From the NCBI GenBank assembly GCA_947631905.1, contig CANRND010000002.1, positions 62,001-126,000 of the forward strand: a stretch of 64,000 nt of DNA, in the 5' to 3' direction. How positions within the stretch are numbered: the stretch's first letter is position 1; every line of letters starts with the position of its first letter. The DNA is from an uncultured Clostridia bacterium. Lineage in GTDB: Bacteria; Bacillota; Clostridia; Christensenellales; Borkfalkiaceae. Positions 43,407 through 53,582 of the stretch are shown in pieces. The notes beneath the pieces are model-generated. The model was not told the origin of the DNA. It saw nothing but the letters and a program-made list of their open reading frames with translations, and did not search any database. Both the position numbers and the translations under genes were made by a program.

Positions 43407-44090
43407 TCACGGTTCCACTTTGCCGTAGCGGCGGTCCCGCGCGGCGTAATTTTCGAACGCGCGGTCGAGATCGGCGTTCGTAAAGGAGGGAAACAATTTA
43501 TCGGAGAAATAAAGCTCGGTATAGGCGGCTTGCCACAGCAAAAAGTTGGAGAGCCGCTTTTCCTTGCCCGTGCGGATGAGAAAGTCGGGATCGGGGATCC
43601 CCGCGGTAGACAGGAGCGCAGAAAAGTCCTCCTGCGAAAGCTCTTTCCCCGCGCGCACGGCGGCATTGACGGCGGCAAGGATCTCCTGCCGCGCGCCGTA
43701 GCCGATGGCGAGAACGAGCGTTCCCTTTTCCCCGCCCGCGGTGCCGTTTTCCCCTTCGCGGGAGAGCGCCGCAATGTCGGGCGGGAGCAGAGCCGTATCC
43801 CCGATGACTTTGAGCTTGATCCCCTTTTTCTTCAAGCGCTCGATGTTCTCGGCAAAATATTTGCGGAACAGCGAAAACAACCCGTCCAACTCCTCTTTCG
43901 GGCGGGAAAGGTTTTCGGTGGAGAGCGCATAGAGCGTGACGTATTCCACGCCTCTGTCAAAGGCATGTTCGCTGAGTGAGATCATGCGCCGCAGTCCCTC
44001 GCGGTGGCCGGCGCTGCGCGGAAGCAGACGTTTTTTTGCCCAACGCCCGTTTCCGTCCATGATGATGGCGAGATGCCGCGGAATATCCAT
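43407..44090 (-). CDS. uppS: Undecaprenyl diphosphate synthase (cis-prenyltransferase)
   Basis: 227 residues from the ATG at 44090, which overlaps the frr stop by one base (TGATG). IIMDGNGRWAKKR at 9-21 contains the catalytic Asp. YALSTENLSRPKEEL and the C-terminal PDPDFLIRTGKEKRLSNFLLWQAAYTEL are diagnostic. It makes the lipid carrier for cell-wall synthesis. Confidence 0.95.
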   Translation of the reverse strand: MDIPRHLAIIMDGNGRWAKKRLLPRSAGHREGLRRMISLSEHAFDRGVEYVTLYALSTENLSRPKEELDGLFSLFRKYFAENIERLKKKGIKLKVIGDTALLPPDIAALSREGENGTAGGEKGTLVLAIGYGARQEILAAVNAAVRAGKELSQEDFSALLSTAGIPDPDFLIRTGKEKRLSNFLLWQAAYTELYFSDKLFPSFTNADLDRAFENYAARDRRYGKVEP

Positions 44091-44659
44091 CAAATGGTGA
44101 GCAGCTCCTTCTCCTTGCCGGAGACGATCTTCTCGATTTCGGTAATGCACTTCGAAATAGCGTCCTCCACGTCGGTTTCCGCGTTGGAAGCCTCGTCCTC
44201 GGAGATCTCTTTGCCCGTTTTGAGTTTCTTGACACCTTCCATCGCTTCGCGGCGGACGTTGCGGGCGGCGACTTTGGAGTCCTCGCCCATCTTTTTCACC
44301 TGTTTTACGAGTTCCTTTCTGCGCTCCTCGGTGAGTTCGGGGAACACGAGGCGGATCACATTGCCGTCGTTGGTGGGATTGATGCCGATGTTGGAAGCCT
44401 GGATCGCCTTTTCGATGGATTTCAGCAGGGATTTATCCCACGGCGCAATGACGAGGCACCTCGCGTCCGCGACCGAAACGTTGCCGAGCTGTTTCAAGGG
44501 ACTCATCATGCCGTACGCCTCGACCTGCAATCTGTCGAGGACATGCGGATTTGCCCGTCCCGCGCGGATGGCGGCATAGTTCTCCTGCAAAACGCTTTGC
44601 ACTTTTTCCAGCTTGTCGTCGAGCGTCAGAAAGATCTCTTCCAATTTTTCGTTTTCCAT
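44090..44659 (-). CDS. frr: Ribosome recycling factor
   Basis: 189 residues from MENEKLEE (44659); the upstream extension of the frame to 44791 overlaps pyrH and lacks support. Contains RAGRANPHVLDRLQVEAYG, PWDKSLLKSIEKAI and FPELTEERRKELVK, all RRF hallmarks. GAGAGGGA precedes the ATG. It splits post-termination ribosomes together with EF-G. Confidence 0.95.
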   Translation of the reverse strand: MENEKLEEIFLTLDDKLEKVQSVLQENYAAIRAGRANPHVLDRLQVEAYGMMSPLKQLGNVSVADARCLVIAPWDKSLLKSIEKAIQASNIGINPTNDGNVIRLVFPELTEERRKELVKQVKKMGEDSKVAARNVRREAMEGVKKLKTGKEISEDEASNAETDVEDAISKCITEIEKIVSGKEKELLTI

Positions 44660-44682
44660 AACCGTCCCTCTCTTTGAAATAT

Positions 44683-45393
44683 TTATTCGTTCGAAATGAG
44701 CGTCCCGAGCCGCTCGCCGCACACCGCGCGCAGCACGCTGTCGGGTTCGTTCAGCGCAAACGCCAGAACGGGGATGTGGTTTTCCATGCACATCGTCGCC
44801 GCCGTGGCGTCCATTGCCTTTAAGCCTTGATTGAGGATCTGCGAGAATGTGAGTTTATCGTACTTCTTCGCGGCGGGATTGACGGTCGGGTCGCTGTCGT
44901 AGATCCCGTCCACGTTCTTTGCCATGAGCAGAACGTCCGCGTTGATCTCGCAGGCCCGCTGCGCCGCCGCCGTATCGGTGGAGCAGTAGGGATTTCCCGT
45001 ACCGCACGCCATGATGACAATGCGCCCCTTTTCAAAGTGGTGGAGCGCCTTTCTGAGAACGTAAGGTTCCGCCACGGAGACCATGTTGAGCGCGGTCTGC
45101 ACGCGGGTGGGGATCCCCTTCTGTTCGATGGCGTCCATCATGGCGAGGGAGTTCATCACGGTGGCGAGCATTCCCATCTGGTCGGCGGTGGTGCGGTCCA
45201 TTTTGATGCCCTGCCTGCCCCGCCAGAAGTTCCCGCCGCCGATGACGAGCGCGATCTCCACGCCCATTTTGTGGACCTTGACGAGTTGATCGACGACCAT
45301 AGACACGACCTCTTCGTTCAGCCCGAATTTCTGTTTCCCCGCGAGCGCTTCGCCCGAGAGTTTGAGCAAGATCCGTTTATATTTCGCTTGCAT
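44683..45393 (-). CDS. pyrH: UMP kinase
   Basis: 236 residues from MQAKYKRILLKLSGEAL (45393), with GGGAG before the ATG. ALVIGGGNFWRG near 55 and the GTGNPYCSTDTAAAQRA block near 135 define the bacterial UMP kinase family. It has its own promoter (45422-45450) within the operon. Confidence 0.95.
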   Translation of the reverse strand: MQAKYKRILLKLSGEALAGKQKFGLNEEVVSMVVDQLVKVHKMGVEIALVIGGGNFWRGRQGIKMDRTTADQMGMLATVMNSLAMMDAIEQKGIPTRVQTALNMVSVAEPYVLRKALHHFEKGRIVIMACGTGNPYCSTDTAAAQRACEINADVLLMAKNVDGIYDSDPTVNPAAKKYDKLTFSQILNQGLKAMDATAATMCMENHIPVLAFALNEPDSVLRAVCGERLGTLISNE

Positions 45394-45421
45394 AGCATAC
45401 TCCCGCAGTCTGATTTTTTTC

Positions 45422-45450
45422 AGTATACCATAGTTCGGAAAAAATTGCAA
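45422..45450 (-). promoter_or_regulatory. Internal promoter before pyrH
   Basis: Minus strand TTGCAA (45445-45450), 17 bp, TATACT (45422-45427). It gives pyrH-frr-uppS-cdsA-dxr-rseP a transcript independent of rpsB-tsf. Confidence 0.78.
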
Positions 45451-45506
45451 TAGCTTGCGGAAATATTTTCCGCTTCCCGCCCGCCGCTCTTTCCGCGATA
45501 GCAATA

Positions 45507-45536
45507 GCCGCCGCCGTTCCGAAGAACGGCGGCGGC
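45507..45536 (-). terminator. C(UUCG)G tetraloop hairpin between tsf and pyrH
   Basis: A 13-bp stem (GCCGCCGCCGTTC at 45507-45519 with 45524-45536) closes a UUCG loop with a C-G pair in the minus-strand RNA. There is no U-tract, so it may be a partial terminator or a 3'-end stabiliser for rpsB-tsf mRNA. Confidence 0.6.
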
Positions 45537-45550
45537 CCATCCAAAACAAC

Positions 45551-46456
45551 TTACTTCTTCATTGCCTCGACCTGTTTGGCGACTTCTTCGCTCAGGTCTT
45601 CGGCTTTCTTCTCGATCCCCTCGCCGCGGACAAAGCAGCAAAACTCTTTCAAAGCGAACGGAGCCGCTTTCGCGCCGTTTGCGATGAGCTGTTTGACCGT
45701 GACGGAATCGTCTTTGACGTATTTCTGCTCCAAAAGGCAGTTATCCTCGAAGAACTTCTTGATCCTGCCCTGCACGATCTTTTCCGCGATCGCTTCGGGC
45801 TTGCCCTCGTTCATGACCTCTTTCTTCAAGATCTCTTTCTCGTGGGCGACGACCTCTTCGGGAACGTCCTCTGCGGCCAGATAGCGGGGCGTGGAGAACG
45901 CGACATGGAGCGCCACGTTGTGGGCGAGTTCTCTCGTCTCGGGCGTTTCGGTCCCCTCGAAGTTGAGCAGAACGCCGCGCGTGCCGCCCATGTGGATATA
46001 CGTTTCAATGAGGCCCGCGCTTTGATAGCACACAAAGCGGCGCACGGAGATCTTTTCCCCGATAACGCCCGTCTGCTCCTGCAAATAGGTCTCCACCGTC
46101 TTGCCGCCCATGTCGAGCGCAAGGAGCGCTTCGAGATCCGCGGGTTTCTTTTCCGCCGTGAGTTTGGCGACCGTTTTGACGAGCGTGCCGAACTTTTCGC
46201 CGTTGGCAACAAAGTCGGACTCGCAGTTCACTTCGATGAGAACGCCCGTGCCGTTTTCCACGCACGCATATACGAGGCCCTCCGCCGCGACCTTGCTCGC
46301 GCGCTTCGCCGCCTTAGCGATCCCTCTTTCGCGGAGAAGCTCCGCCGCCTTTTGCATATCGCCGTCCGCGTCCGTAAGGGCGCGCTTGCAGTCCAACATT
46401 CCCGCGTCCGTCTGTTCGCGGAGCGCCATAACGTCTTTTGCCGTAAACCCTGCCAT
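45551..46456 (-). CDS. tsf: Elongation factor Ts
   Basis: 301 residues. The N-terminal UBA-like domain has the signature VMALREQTDAGMLDCKRAL (10-28), followed by the dimerisation core. It exchanges GDP on EF-Tu. Co-transcribed with rpsB, 22 bp upstream. Confidence 0.96.
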   Translation of the reverse strand: MAGFTAKDVMALREQTDAGMLDCKRALTDADGDMQKAAELLRERGIAKAAKRASKVAAEGLVYACVENGTGVLIEVNCESDFVANGEKFGTLVKTVAKLTAEKKPADLEALLALDMGGKTVETYLQEQTGVIGEKISVRRFVCYQSAGLIETYIHMGGTRGVLLNFEGTETPETRELAHNVALHVAFSTPRYLAAEDVPEEVVAHEKEILKKEVMNEGKPEAIAEKIVQGRIKKFFEDNCLLEQKYVKDDSVTVKQLIANGAKAAPFALKEFCCFVRGEGIEKKAEDLSEEVAKQVEAMKK

Positions 46457-46478
46457 ATTCTGTTATCTCCTTAAATTT

Positions 46479-47288
<810 letters not shown>

Positions 47289-47418
47289 ATATCCTCCGTT
47301 TTCCTCCTCTCCCTGCGGCAGTTCCGCTCCTTTCCCGCAGGAATAGATTTACGGGACACGGCGAGCGGCGCAAGAGAAAGTGTGGATTTGCCTGCGGCTT
47401 TTTACCGCAGACTGATAA

Positions 47419-47447
47419 AGTATAACATACCCGCAAACTTTTTGCAA
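47419..47447 (-). promoter_or_regulatory. Main promoter of the rpsB operon
   Basis: Minus strand TTGCAA (47442-47447), 17 bp, TATACT (47419-47424). The ~124-nt leader contains a CTGCGG/CCGCAG hairpin (about 47393-47411), a possible site for S2 feedback control, though no known S2-leader family is recognised. Confidence 0.8.
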
Positions 47448-47479
47448 GTTCTTTTGCGGGGAGAAACGGAAAATTTCGG

Positions 47480-47517
47480 AAAAAAACGCCGCGCCGCGAT
47501 TTTTTCGCGGCGCGGCG
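47480..47517 (-). terminator. Rho-independent terminator after the small lipoprotein gene
   Basis: A 13-bp stem (47487-47499 with 47505-47517) is followed by a seven-T run on the minus strand (47480-47486). Confidence 0.92.
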
Positions 47518-47527
47518 GCCCTGAACG

Positions 47528-47998
47528 CTACTGCGCAACCTTGATCTCGATGAAGTTTTCTATGATCTGTTCCGTCCCTTGAAAGGTGAGCTTTAAGGTA
47601 TATTTCCCCGCGGGCGCCGCCATTCCGTCTGCGCCGCCCGTTTCGAGAGTGTTTGCGCGGAAGGTCCACTTGATTGTGACCGTCTCCCCGCCCGCAAAGG
47701 TGACCGTGCGCACTTCATCGGTCGTTTCAATCGGATCGAAAGCGAGATACACCCTGCCCGCGCCGATGCCGAGATAGAGGGAGGGCATTGCGCCAACGTC
47801 CTTTGTCTGATAGTCGCACTTGAAGTCCCCGCCGACGTTCTTCGTCGTGACGGTGACGGTAAAGCTCTCGCCCGGGGCGGCCGTTTTTTTCTCTACGGAA
47901 GCGCCGAGTTCCCATTTAGGCGCGCCGCAGGCGGTAAGGCAGACGAACAGGAGCGCCGCCGCACATGCGGCGGAGAGCATACGGAAGAATTTTTTCAT
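47528..47998 (-). CDS. Small lipoprotein, single beta-sandwich, unknown function
   Basis: 156 residues with lipobox LTAC (Cys24). The mature part is one predicted beta-sandwich with GESFTVTVTTKNVG, FAGGETVTIKWTF and APAGKYTLKLTF, a pattern also seen in BsuPI-type intracellular proteinase inhibitor folds; this likeness is tentative. It is a monocistronic gene with its own promoter and terminator. Confidence 0.75.
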   Translation of the reverse strand: MKKFFRMLSAACAAALLFVCLTACGAPKWELGASVEKKTAAPGESFTVTVTTKNVGGDFKCDYQTKDVGAMPSLYLGIGAGRVYLAFDPIETTDEVRTVTFAGGETVTIKWTFRANTLETGGADGMAAPAGKYTLKLTFQGTEQIIENFIEIKVAQ

Positions 47999-48021
47999 AA
48001 GTTACCTCGCAATCCGTGTGC

Positions 48022-48051
48022 ATTTTATCACAGATGTGCGCCCGCTGTCAA
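48022..48051 (-). promoter_or_regulatory. Promoter of the small lipoprotein gene
   Basis: Minus strand TTGACA (48046-48051), 18 bp, TAAAAT (48022-48027); GAGG lies before the ATG at 47998. Confidence 0.75.
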
Positions 48052-48065
48052 GCAAAAGCGGAGCG

Positions 48066-48659
48066 TTACTCCGCTCCGCTTGTTTCGATCACGTTCGCTA
48101 TCTTTTTGAGAAGTTCCTCTTTCCCCTCTCCCGAAAGCCCCGACACGGCGATGACGTTCCCCTCGCCGAGTCCGTAACCCTGCGCGACCTTGCGCACCCG
48201 CTCCTTGATCTTCATGCGGGAGAGCTTGTCGCTCTTGGTGGCGATCACGGTGAACGGCAGGATATGATAGTTCAAAAAATTGATCATCTGCAAGTCGTCC
48301 TCCGAGGGATCGCGGCGGATGTCGGAAAGCACAAACACATGCGCGACGTCCTCCTTGCGGGCGAAAAATGCGTCGAGCGTCTTTGCCCATTTGAGCTTTT
48401 CCTCTTTGGAGACGGCGGCATAGCCGTAGCCCGGGAGATCGGCGAGCAGAAACTCCCCGAAATCGAAGTAGTTCACGAGCCGCGTCCTGCCGGGGGCGGC
48501 GCTCGTTTTGGCAAGCCCCTTGCGGCCCGCCAGCAGGTTGATGAGCGTACTCTTCCCCGCATTGGACTTGCCGCAAACCGCGATCATCGGTTTTTCGGGC
48601 TTGATGAACTGTTCTGCGCGCGCCGCGGAAGTGAGAAATTTTGCCTCTTTAATGAGCAT
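48066..48659 (-). CDS. engB: Ribosome biogenesis GTPase EngB/YsxC
   Basis: 197 residues. G1 GKSNAGKST near 32, G3 DLPGYG near 76, G4 TKSDKL near 142 and G5 SGLSGEGK near 170. Needed for 50S assembly. Its start overlaps the lon 3' end by 11 bp, the common lon-engB arrangement. Confidence 0.96.
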   Translation of the reverse strand: MLIKEAKFLTSAARAEQFIKPEKPMIAVCGKSNAGKSTLINLLAGRKGLAKTSAAPGRTRLVNYFDFGEFLLADLPGYGYAAVSKEEKLKWAKTLDAFFARKEDVAHVFVLSDIRRDPSEDDLQMINFLNYHILPFTVIATKSDKLSRMKIKERVRKVAQGYGLGEGNVIAVSGLSGEGKEELLKKIANVIETSGAE

Positions 48660-50976
48660 ACGAAAGTCCCGTTACCGCGTTGCGGAACACCTCGTCCACA
48701 TTGCTCACGCAAATGAAGTTGAGGTCCTTGCGGATATTTTCGGGGATTTCCTCCACGTCTTTTTTGTTCTCTTCGGGGATGATGATGTCGTGAATGCCGA
48801 TACGGCTGGCGGCGAGCGCTTTCTCCTTTAATCCGCCGATGGGAAGCACCTTGCCGCGGAGGGTGATCTCCCCCGTCATGGCGACATCCCGCCGCACGGG
48901 CTGGCCCGTGAATGCGGAGAGAATGGCGGTCGCCATCGTGATGCCCGCAGACGGCCCGTCTTTGGGGGTCGCCCCCTCGGGAATGTGGATATGGATGTCC
49001 TTATGCTCGAAATCGCTCACGTCGATGCCGTATTTTTCCGCATGGGCGCGGATATAGCTGATCGCCGCGTGGGCGGATTCTTTCATCACGTCGCCCAATT
49101 TCCCCGTGAGGAGAATATCCCCCTTGCCCTGCATGGCGGAAACTTCGATGGTAAGCGTTGCGCCGCCGACCGCCGTCCAGGCAAGCCCCGTCGCCGCGCC
49201 CACTTCGTCCTCTTCGCGCATGTCGTCATCGCGGAGGAACCGCTTTGCGCCGAGGAATTTTTCGAGATTGTTCTTGTTGACGGAGAGGAAGTTCCCCTCT
49301 TCCCCTTTTGCGATGCGAACCGCCGCTTTTCTGCATACCGCGGCAATGGTGCGTTCCAGGGAGCGCACGCCCGCTTCCATCGTGTAGCCCTCGATCATAT
49401 CCGAGACCGCGCCGTCCGAAATGCGCAGATTTTCTTCGGAAAGTCCGTTCTCCTTGCGCTTTTTGGGAATGAGATAGCGCTTTGCGATCTCCATCTTTTC
49501 CTGCGGCGTGTAGCCCGAAAGTTCGATGATCTCCATTCTGTCCCGCAAGGGAGTGGGAATGGTATCGAGCGTGTTCGCCGTGGCGATGAACATCACTTTG
49601 GAGAGATCGTACGGCACTTCGAGATAGCGGTCGCGGAAAGTGCAGTTCTGCTCGGGGTCGAGGACTTCGAGGAGCGCGCTTGCGGGATCGCCGCGCAGGT
49701 CCTGCGAGATCTTGTCTACCTCGTCCAAAAGGAACACGGGATTGACGGAACCCGCGTTTTTCATTTCATAGAGGATGCGCCCCGGCATTGCGCCGATGTA
49801 TGTGCGCCTGTGTCCCCTGATCTCCGCCTCGTCTTTCAGGCCGCCGAGGCTCATGCGCACGAACTTTCTGCCGAGAGAGCGCGCAATGGAAGTTGCGATG
49901 CTCGTCTTGCCCACGCCGGGCGGGCCGACAAGGCAGAGAATGGGCGCTTTGAGTTCCCCCGTCAGTTTGAGGACGGCGAGATATTCGAGGATGCGTTCTT
50001 TGATCTTTTCGAGACCGTAATGGTCGTGTTCGAGGATCTTTTCCACTTCCGCAAGAGACTCGGTATCTTTCGTCTCTTCGTGCCACGGCAGATCGATGAG
50101 CCAGTCCGCATAATTGCGCAGGACCGTATATTCGGGGGAGGACGGCGGCATTTTGTCCATGCGGGCAAGCTCGGTGAGCGCCTTTTCCTCCACTTCGGGC
50201 GGAAGTTTTTTGGCGAGCAATTTCTCGCGGAGCTTTTCGTTCTCCTCCACGTCGTCGCCGAGTTCGGCGTGGATGGCTTTGAGCTGTTCGCGAAGATAGT
50301 ACTCTTTCTGCGACTGGTCGATGTTTTTCCGCACGTCCTGCGCGATCTTGCGCTCCAAACGGGCGACTTCCAGCTCGTCGTTCAGACACCGTTCGAAGAG
50401 TTTCAGGCGTTGCACGAGCCTCTCCTCTTCGAGGAGCGATTGCTTTACCTCGTCGCGGAGGCGCATATTGTAGGCGCAGACGTCGATATATTCGTCGATG
50501 TCGCCGATGGTGGAAAGTTGCGATTCCACATCCTTTGTGATCTTGCCGCCCAGAGCGACAATGTCTTTCACCAACTCTTTCGCGGTGCGGAAGTACGCCT
50601 CTTCGAGCGTGGGATCGCCGTGGACGGTCTTGATCTCGTCCACCGTGGCGCAAATATAGCCGTCTTCCACGGAAAATTCCCGCGCACGGGCGCGGTAAAG
50701 CCCCTCCACGTAGACGCGAATCCTGTCTCCGGGGAGGCGGGTCGCCTGTCGGATATTCGCCACAACGCCCGTTTCGTATAAATCATGCTCGTCGGGGATC
50801 TCCCTGCCGGGGTTTTTCTGTTTCGCCAAAAATACGAGTTTATCGTTGCCGTCGGCGCAGCGGATGGCGGCGAGGGAGAGGCTTCTCCCCGCGTCGAATA
50901 CGAGGTCGGTATTCGGGAACGCCACCTGCGTCCGCATGGGGATCACGGATAAAATTCTCGTTCTTTTCTCTGCCAT
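48649..50976 (-). CDS. lon: ATP-dependent protease Lon
   Basis: 775 residues. N-terminal substrate domain (1-~200), coiled-coil, AAA+ domain with Walker [10 protein letters not shown] near 350 and Walker B LLDEVDK, and C-terminal protease domain with catalytic Ser in [11 protein letters not shown] (~670) and a downstream Lys. Cytosolic quality-control protease. AGGAG precedes the ATG. Confidence 0.97.
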   Translation of the reverse strand: MAEKRTRILSVIPMRTQVAFPNTDLVFDAGRSLSLAAIRCADGNDKLVFLAKQKNPGREIPDEHDLYETGVVANIRQATRLPGDRIRVYVEGLYRARAREFSVEDGYICATVDEIKTVHGDPTLEEAYFRTAKELVKDIVALGGKITKDVESQLSTIGDIDEYIDVCAYNMRLRDEVKQSLLEEERLVQRLKLFERCLNDELEVARLERKIAQDVRKNIDQSQKEYYLREQLKAIHAELGDDVEENEKLREKLLAKKLPPEVEEKALTELARMDKMPPSSPEYTVLRNYADWLIDLPWHEETKDTESLAEVEKILEHDHYGLEKIKERILEYLAVLKLTGELKAPILCLVGPPGVGKTSIATSIARSLGRKFVRMSLGGLKDEAEIRGHRRTYIGAMPGRILYEMKNAGSVNPVFLLDEVDKISQDLRGDPASALLEVLDPEQNCTFRDRYLEVPYDLSKVMFIATANTLDTIPTPLRDRMEIIELSGYTPQEKMEIAKRYLIPKKRKENGLSEENLRISDGAVSDMIEGYTMEAGVRSLERTIAAVCRKAAVRIAKGEEGNFLSVNKNNLEKFLGAKRFLRDDDMREEDEVGAATGLAWTAVGGATLTIEVSAMQGKGDILLTGKLGDVMKESAHAAISYIRAHAEKYGIDVSDFEHKDIHIHIPEGATPKDGPSAGITMATAILSAFTGQPVRRDVAMTGEITLRGKVLPIGGLKEKALAASRIGIHDIIIPEENKKDVEEIPENIRKDLNFICVSNVDEVFRNAVTGLSYAH

Positions 50977-51012
50977 ATGCTTTTCTCCTGTGGAACGCTT
51001 GTTCCGCTCTTT

Positions 51013-51041
51013 ACTATATCACACCTTTTTTGTGAAAGCAA
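51013..51041 (-). promoter_or_regulatory. Promoter of lon-engB with palindromic spacer
   Basis: Minus strand TTGCTT (51036-51041), 17-bp spacer, TATAGT (51013-51018). The spacer itself is an inverted repeat, TCACA-N7-TGTGA, a possible operator. No CIRCE or CtsR box is seen. Confidence 0.75.
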
Positions 51042-51115
51042 ACAAAATTTCCGCATAATTTTTGGCAGAAGAGTGATTTTCACCCGCTTTTCATTCTAAA
51101 AACCGCAAATTATAC

Positions 51116-51142
51116 AAAAAAGCGCCCCGCAGGGCGCCTTTT
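51116..51142 (-). terminator. Terminator after the ruvX fusion gene
   Basis: Stem GCGCCC (51122-51127) with GGGCGC (51132-51137) and a six-T run on the minus strand (51116-51121). Confidence 0.85.
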
Positions 51143-51145
51143 GTT

Positions 51146-51934
51146 TCAGTCCTCTTCGTCGGGTTCGAGCATGGCCGCCTCGTCGGCGTCCTCGCTGTCC
51201 TCGTAACGGTTGCAGAACTCGGCGAACACCTCGTCGAGCAAAGCCTCGTCCTCGATCGTTTCGAGATGCTCGTCCTCCTCTTCGCCCACGATATGGAAGA
51301 TCACGACCTCGTCGCCCTCGTCCTCTTCGTCCCCGCTCTCTTCGGGTTGCGTCTCGGGCGTGAAACACGCGTACCACTCGCCCTTGTATTCGATCGTGGC
51401 GATGTGTTCGTAGCGCTCCTTGTTGCCCTCTTCGTCCACAAGCTCGACGATATTATCGTCGCCCTCGTAATTGTTATAATCTTCTTTCAGATCCATGTTG
51501 CTTTCTCCCTTTCCGGTTTTTTGCAGATAGCGTTCGAGAATATAGGCGGCGGCGAGGGAATCCACGCTCTTTTTCCGCTTGTCCCGCTTTTGCGAAACGC
51601 CCATTCTGAGCAGGTCGCCCCTTGCCTCGCGCGTCGTATCGCGTTCGTCCTCCGCGAAGACGGGAACGGCGGCTTTTTCCCGCAAAGCGGAAAGGAAGCG
51701 CTCCGTCTTCTCCGTTTGCACGCTGCGGGTGCCGTCCGAATTGAGCGGCAGGCCGCACACGATCGCGCCCGCCCCCTTTTCCTCCGCGATGCGGACGAGG
51801 GCGGCGACGTCCTCAGAAAAGTTCCCCGTGCGGAAGTAGGTATCGAGGGGCATGGCATACTCGTTGAACGGGTCGGAGACGGCAACGCCGATCCGCCTGT
51901 CCCCGACGTCGAAAGCGACGATTCTCGGCTGCAT
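51146..51934 (-). CDS. ruvX: RuvX/YqgF Holliday-junction resolvase-like protein fused to DUF1292 (YrzB)
   Basis: 262 residues from MQPRIVAFDVGDRR (51934). Residues 1-~145 are the RNase H-like YqgF domain with VAFDVGDRRIGVAVSD, CGLPLNSDG and the C-terminal KKSVDSLAAAYILERYL. Residues 147-262 are a DUF1292 (YrzB-like) acidic domain (VELVDEEGNKERYEHIATIEYKGEWY). In Bacillus these are adjacent separate genes. Here there is no stop between them, but an internal ATG at 51496 has GGGAG before it, so a separate DUF1292 product may also be made. The promoter abuts the ATG. Confidence 0.9.
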   Translation of the reverse strand: MQPRIVAFDVGDRRIGVAVSDPFNEYAMPLDTYFRTGNFSEDVAALVRIAEEKGAGAIVCGLPLNSDGTRSVQTEKTERFLSALREKAAVPVFAEDERDTTREARGDLLRMGVSQKRDKRKKSVDSLAAAYILERYLQKTGKGESNMDLKEDYNNYEGDDNIVELVDEEGNKERYEHIATIEYKGEWYACFTPETQPEESGDEEDEGDEVVIFHIVGEEEDEHLETIEDEALLDEVFAEFCNRYEDSEDADEAAMLEPDEED

Positions 51935-51940
51935 ACGGAA

Positions 51941-51969
51941 AGTATAGCACATTCCGCGGCGGAAGGCAA
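51941..51969 (-). promoter_or_regulatory. Leaderless-type promoter of ruvX
   Basis: Minus strand TTGCCT (51964-51969), 17 bp, TATACT (51941-51946), then 6 bp to the ATG at 51934. Confidence 0.8.
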
Positions 51970-52023
51970 GCGATTTGCCCCGCTTCTCTCTGTGCGGAAG
52001 ATTTGCGGCGGACAAGATGAAAG

Positions 52024-52057
52024 CCGCCCCCTGCGCAAGCATGCGCAGGAGGCGGCG
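52024..52057 (-). terminator. Hairpin after the cytosolic GH32 gene
   Basis: Stem with arms at 52024-52038 and 52043-52057 (CTGCGCA/TGCGCAG core). No long U-tract, so termination efficiency is uncertain. It closes the fructan operon. Confidence 0.6.
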
Positions 52058-52084
52058 GAACATAACTGTTTCTCCCGCGGCAGG

Positions 52085-53563
52085 TCATACCACGATGTCG
52101 TACTTTTCGAGGCTGACGATCTTCGCGCTCCCGCCCTCGGCGAAGAAAGAGATGCCGTCCCCGTCCGAATAGACGTTGCCCGTCATCGTCCGCTCCCCGT
52201 CTTGCAGGAACACTTCGCAACTCGATACGTCGAGGAAAATGCGCATCGACAGCTTGTTCTCCCCCACGTCCACTTTGACGGAGCGCACGGACGCGTCCTT
52301 TTCGTCGGAGTCGTGCGTGATCTCCACCCCCATGCGGGAACGGTCGAAGATCACGAGGTCCTTTTCGCGGTCGTAATAAATTCTCGCGTCGTGTTCGCCC
52401 TTTTGGTAGAGTTTGACGCCCACCTTTTGCGCGTCGCCCAGATCCAACGTGAAGAGAAGCTCGATCTTGGTCCCGCCCACTTTGGTGAGTTCGTTGCGGC
52501 TCCCGATCTTTACGTTGCCGAAACGGATGGGATTCCAGCGGTACCGCTCGATCTCGCGGACGGGGCTTTGGTACAGCCTGCCGTTCTTTAAGGTGAGTTC
52601 GCGGGGCAGGATCATCGATCCCGTCCAGCCGTGCTTTGCCGTGGGGAACAGCCGTTGCCACATCTGCATCCAGGCGATCATTACGACGCGCCCGTCCCTC
52701 GTCTTTAAGGTTTGGGGGGCGTAAAAATCGAACCCGCCGTCGATCTCGTCCTCGTACTGTTTTTCAAACGTTCCCTTTTCCACGTCCAGCTTTCCGAGCA
52801 TGTAGATGGAAGATTGCACGTTCTCATACCGCCAGCCGTCCGTCGCGTACCCTTGCGGGCTTGCGAGCATGACGTCCGTACCGCCGAGTTCAAAGAGATC
52901 GGGGCATTCGTAGATGCCGCGCGTGGTGAGATTATCCCTGCGCAGAGCGCTTATAAATTCCCACCGCATGAGGTCGGAAGAGCGGTACATCAAGATCATC
53001 CCCTCCCCCGCTTCCGACATGGCGCCTGCGAGCAGGTAATAAAATTCTCCCCGCTTGAACACTTTGGGATCGCGGAAGTCCGTTTTGAGACAGTCTTTCG
53101 GGAGCTGGTCGCCCGTGATCACGACCCCGAGTTTTTCAAAGCGATTGCCGTCCTTCGAAACGGCGATCGACTGCGTTTGGCGGTCCGCCGAAACGGAGGT
53201 ATAGATGAGGTAGAGTTTTCCGCCCTTTACAACGGAGGACCCCGAAAAACAGCCGTCGCTGTCCCATTGGCCGTCGGGCGCGAGCGCGGTGGGTTCCAGC
53301 TTCCACTTCACAAAGTCCTCGGTGGTAAAGTGTCCCCAGTGCATGGAGTCCCACGAGGGACCGTAGGGATAGAATTGGTAAAATAAGTGATATTTCCCGA
53401 ACGCTTCGTTAAAGCCGTTGGGGTCGTTCATCCAGCCTACGGGAGGCATGGCATGGTAGGTATGGCGGCTGCTTCCGTTTACGGCCGCAAGGTTATGCAC
53501 GATGTACAGATCGGCAATTTTGGTGCCGTAGGAACCGCCCGCCATAGGCGTGTTCGTTTTCAT
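52085..53563 (-). CDS. Cytosolic GH32 beta-fructosidase / sucrose-6-phosphate hydrolase-like
   Basis: 492 residues from the ATG at 53563, which has GGGGA at good spacing; the ATG at 53569 is too close. Five-bladed propeller motifs: GWMNDPNGFNE with nucleophile Asp47, WDSDGCFSGS, FRDPKVFK with transition-state Asp, and YECPDLFEL with acid/base Glu219. The C-terminal beta-sandwich starts near 350. No signal peptide, so it cleaves imported fructo-oligosaccharides. Last gene of the fructan operon, 20 bp after the lipoprotein GH32. Confidence 0.93.
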   Translation of the reverse strand: MKTNTPMAGGSYGTKIADLYIVHNLAAVNGSSRHTYHAMPPVGWMNDPNGFNEAFGKYHLFYQFYPYGPSWDSMHWGHFTTEDFVKWKLEPTALAPDGQWDSDGCFSGSSVVKGGKLYLIYTSVSADRQTQSIAVSKDGNRFEKLGVVITGDQLPKDCLKTDFRDPKVFKRGEFYYLLAGAMSEAGEGMILMYRSSDLMRWEFISALRRDNLTTRGIYECPDLFELGGTDVMLASPQGYATDGWRYENVQSSIYMLGKLDVEKGTFEKQYEDEIDGGFDFYAPQTLKTRDGRVVMIAWMQMWQRLFPTAKHGWTGSMILPRELTLKNGRLYQSPVREIERYRWNPIRFGNVKIGSRNELTKVGGTKIELLFTLDLGDAQKVGVKLYQKGEHDARIYYDREKDLVIFDRSRMGVEITHDSDEKDASVRSVKVDVGENKLSMRIFLDVSSCEVFLQDGERTMTGNVYSDGDGISFFAEGGSAKIVSLEKYDIVV

Positions 53564-53582
53564 AGACATTCCCCAATGATGT

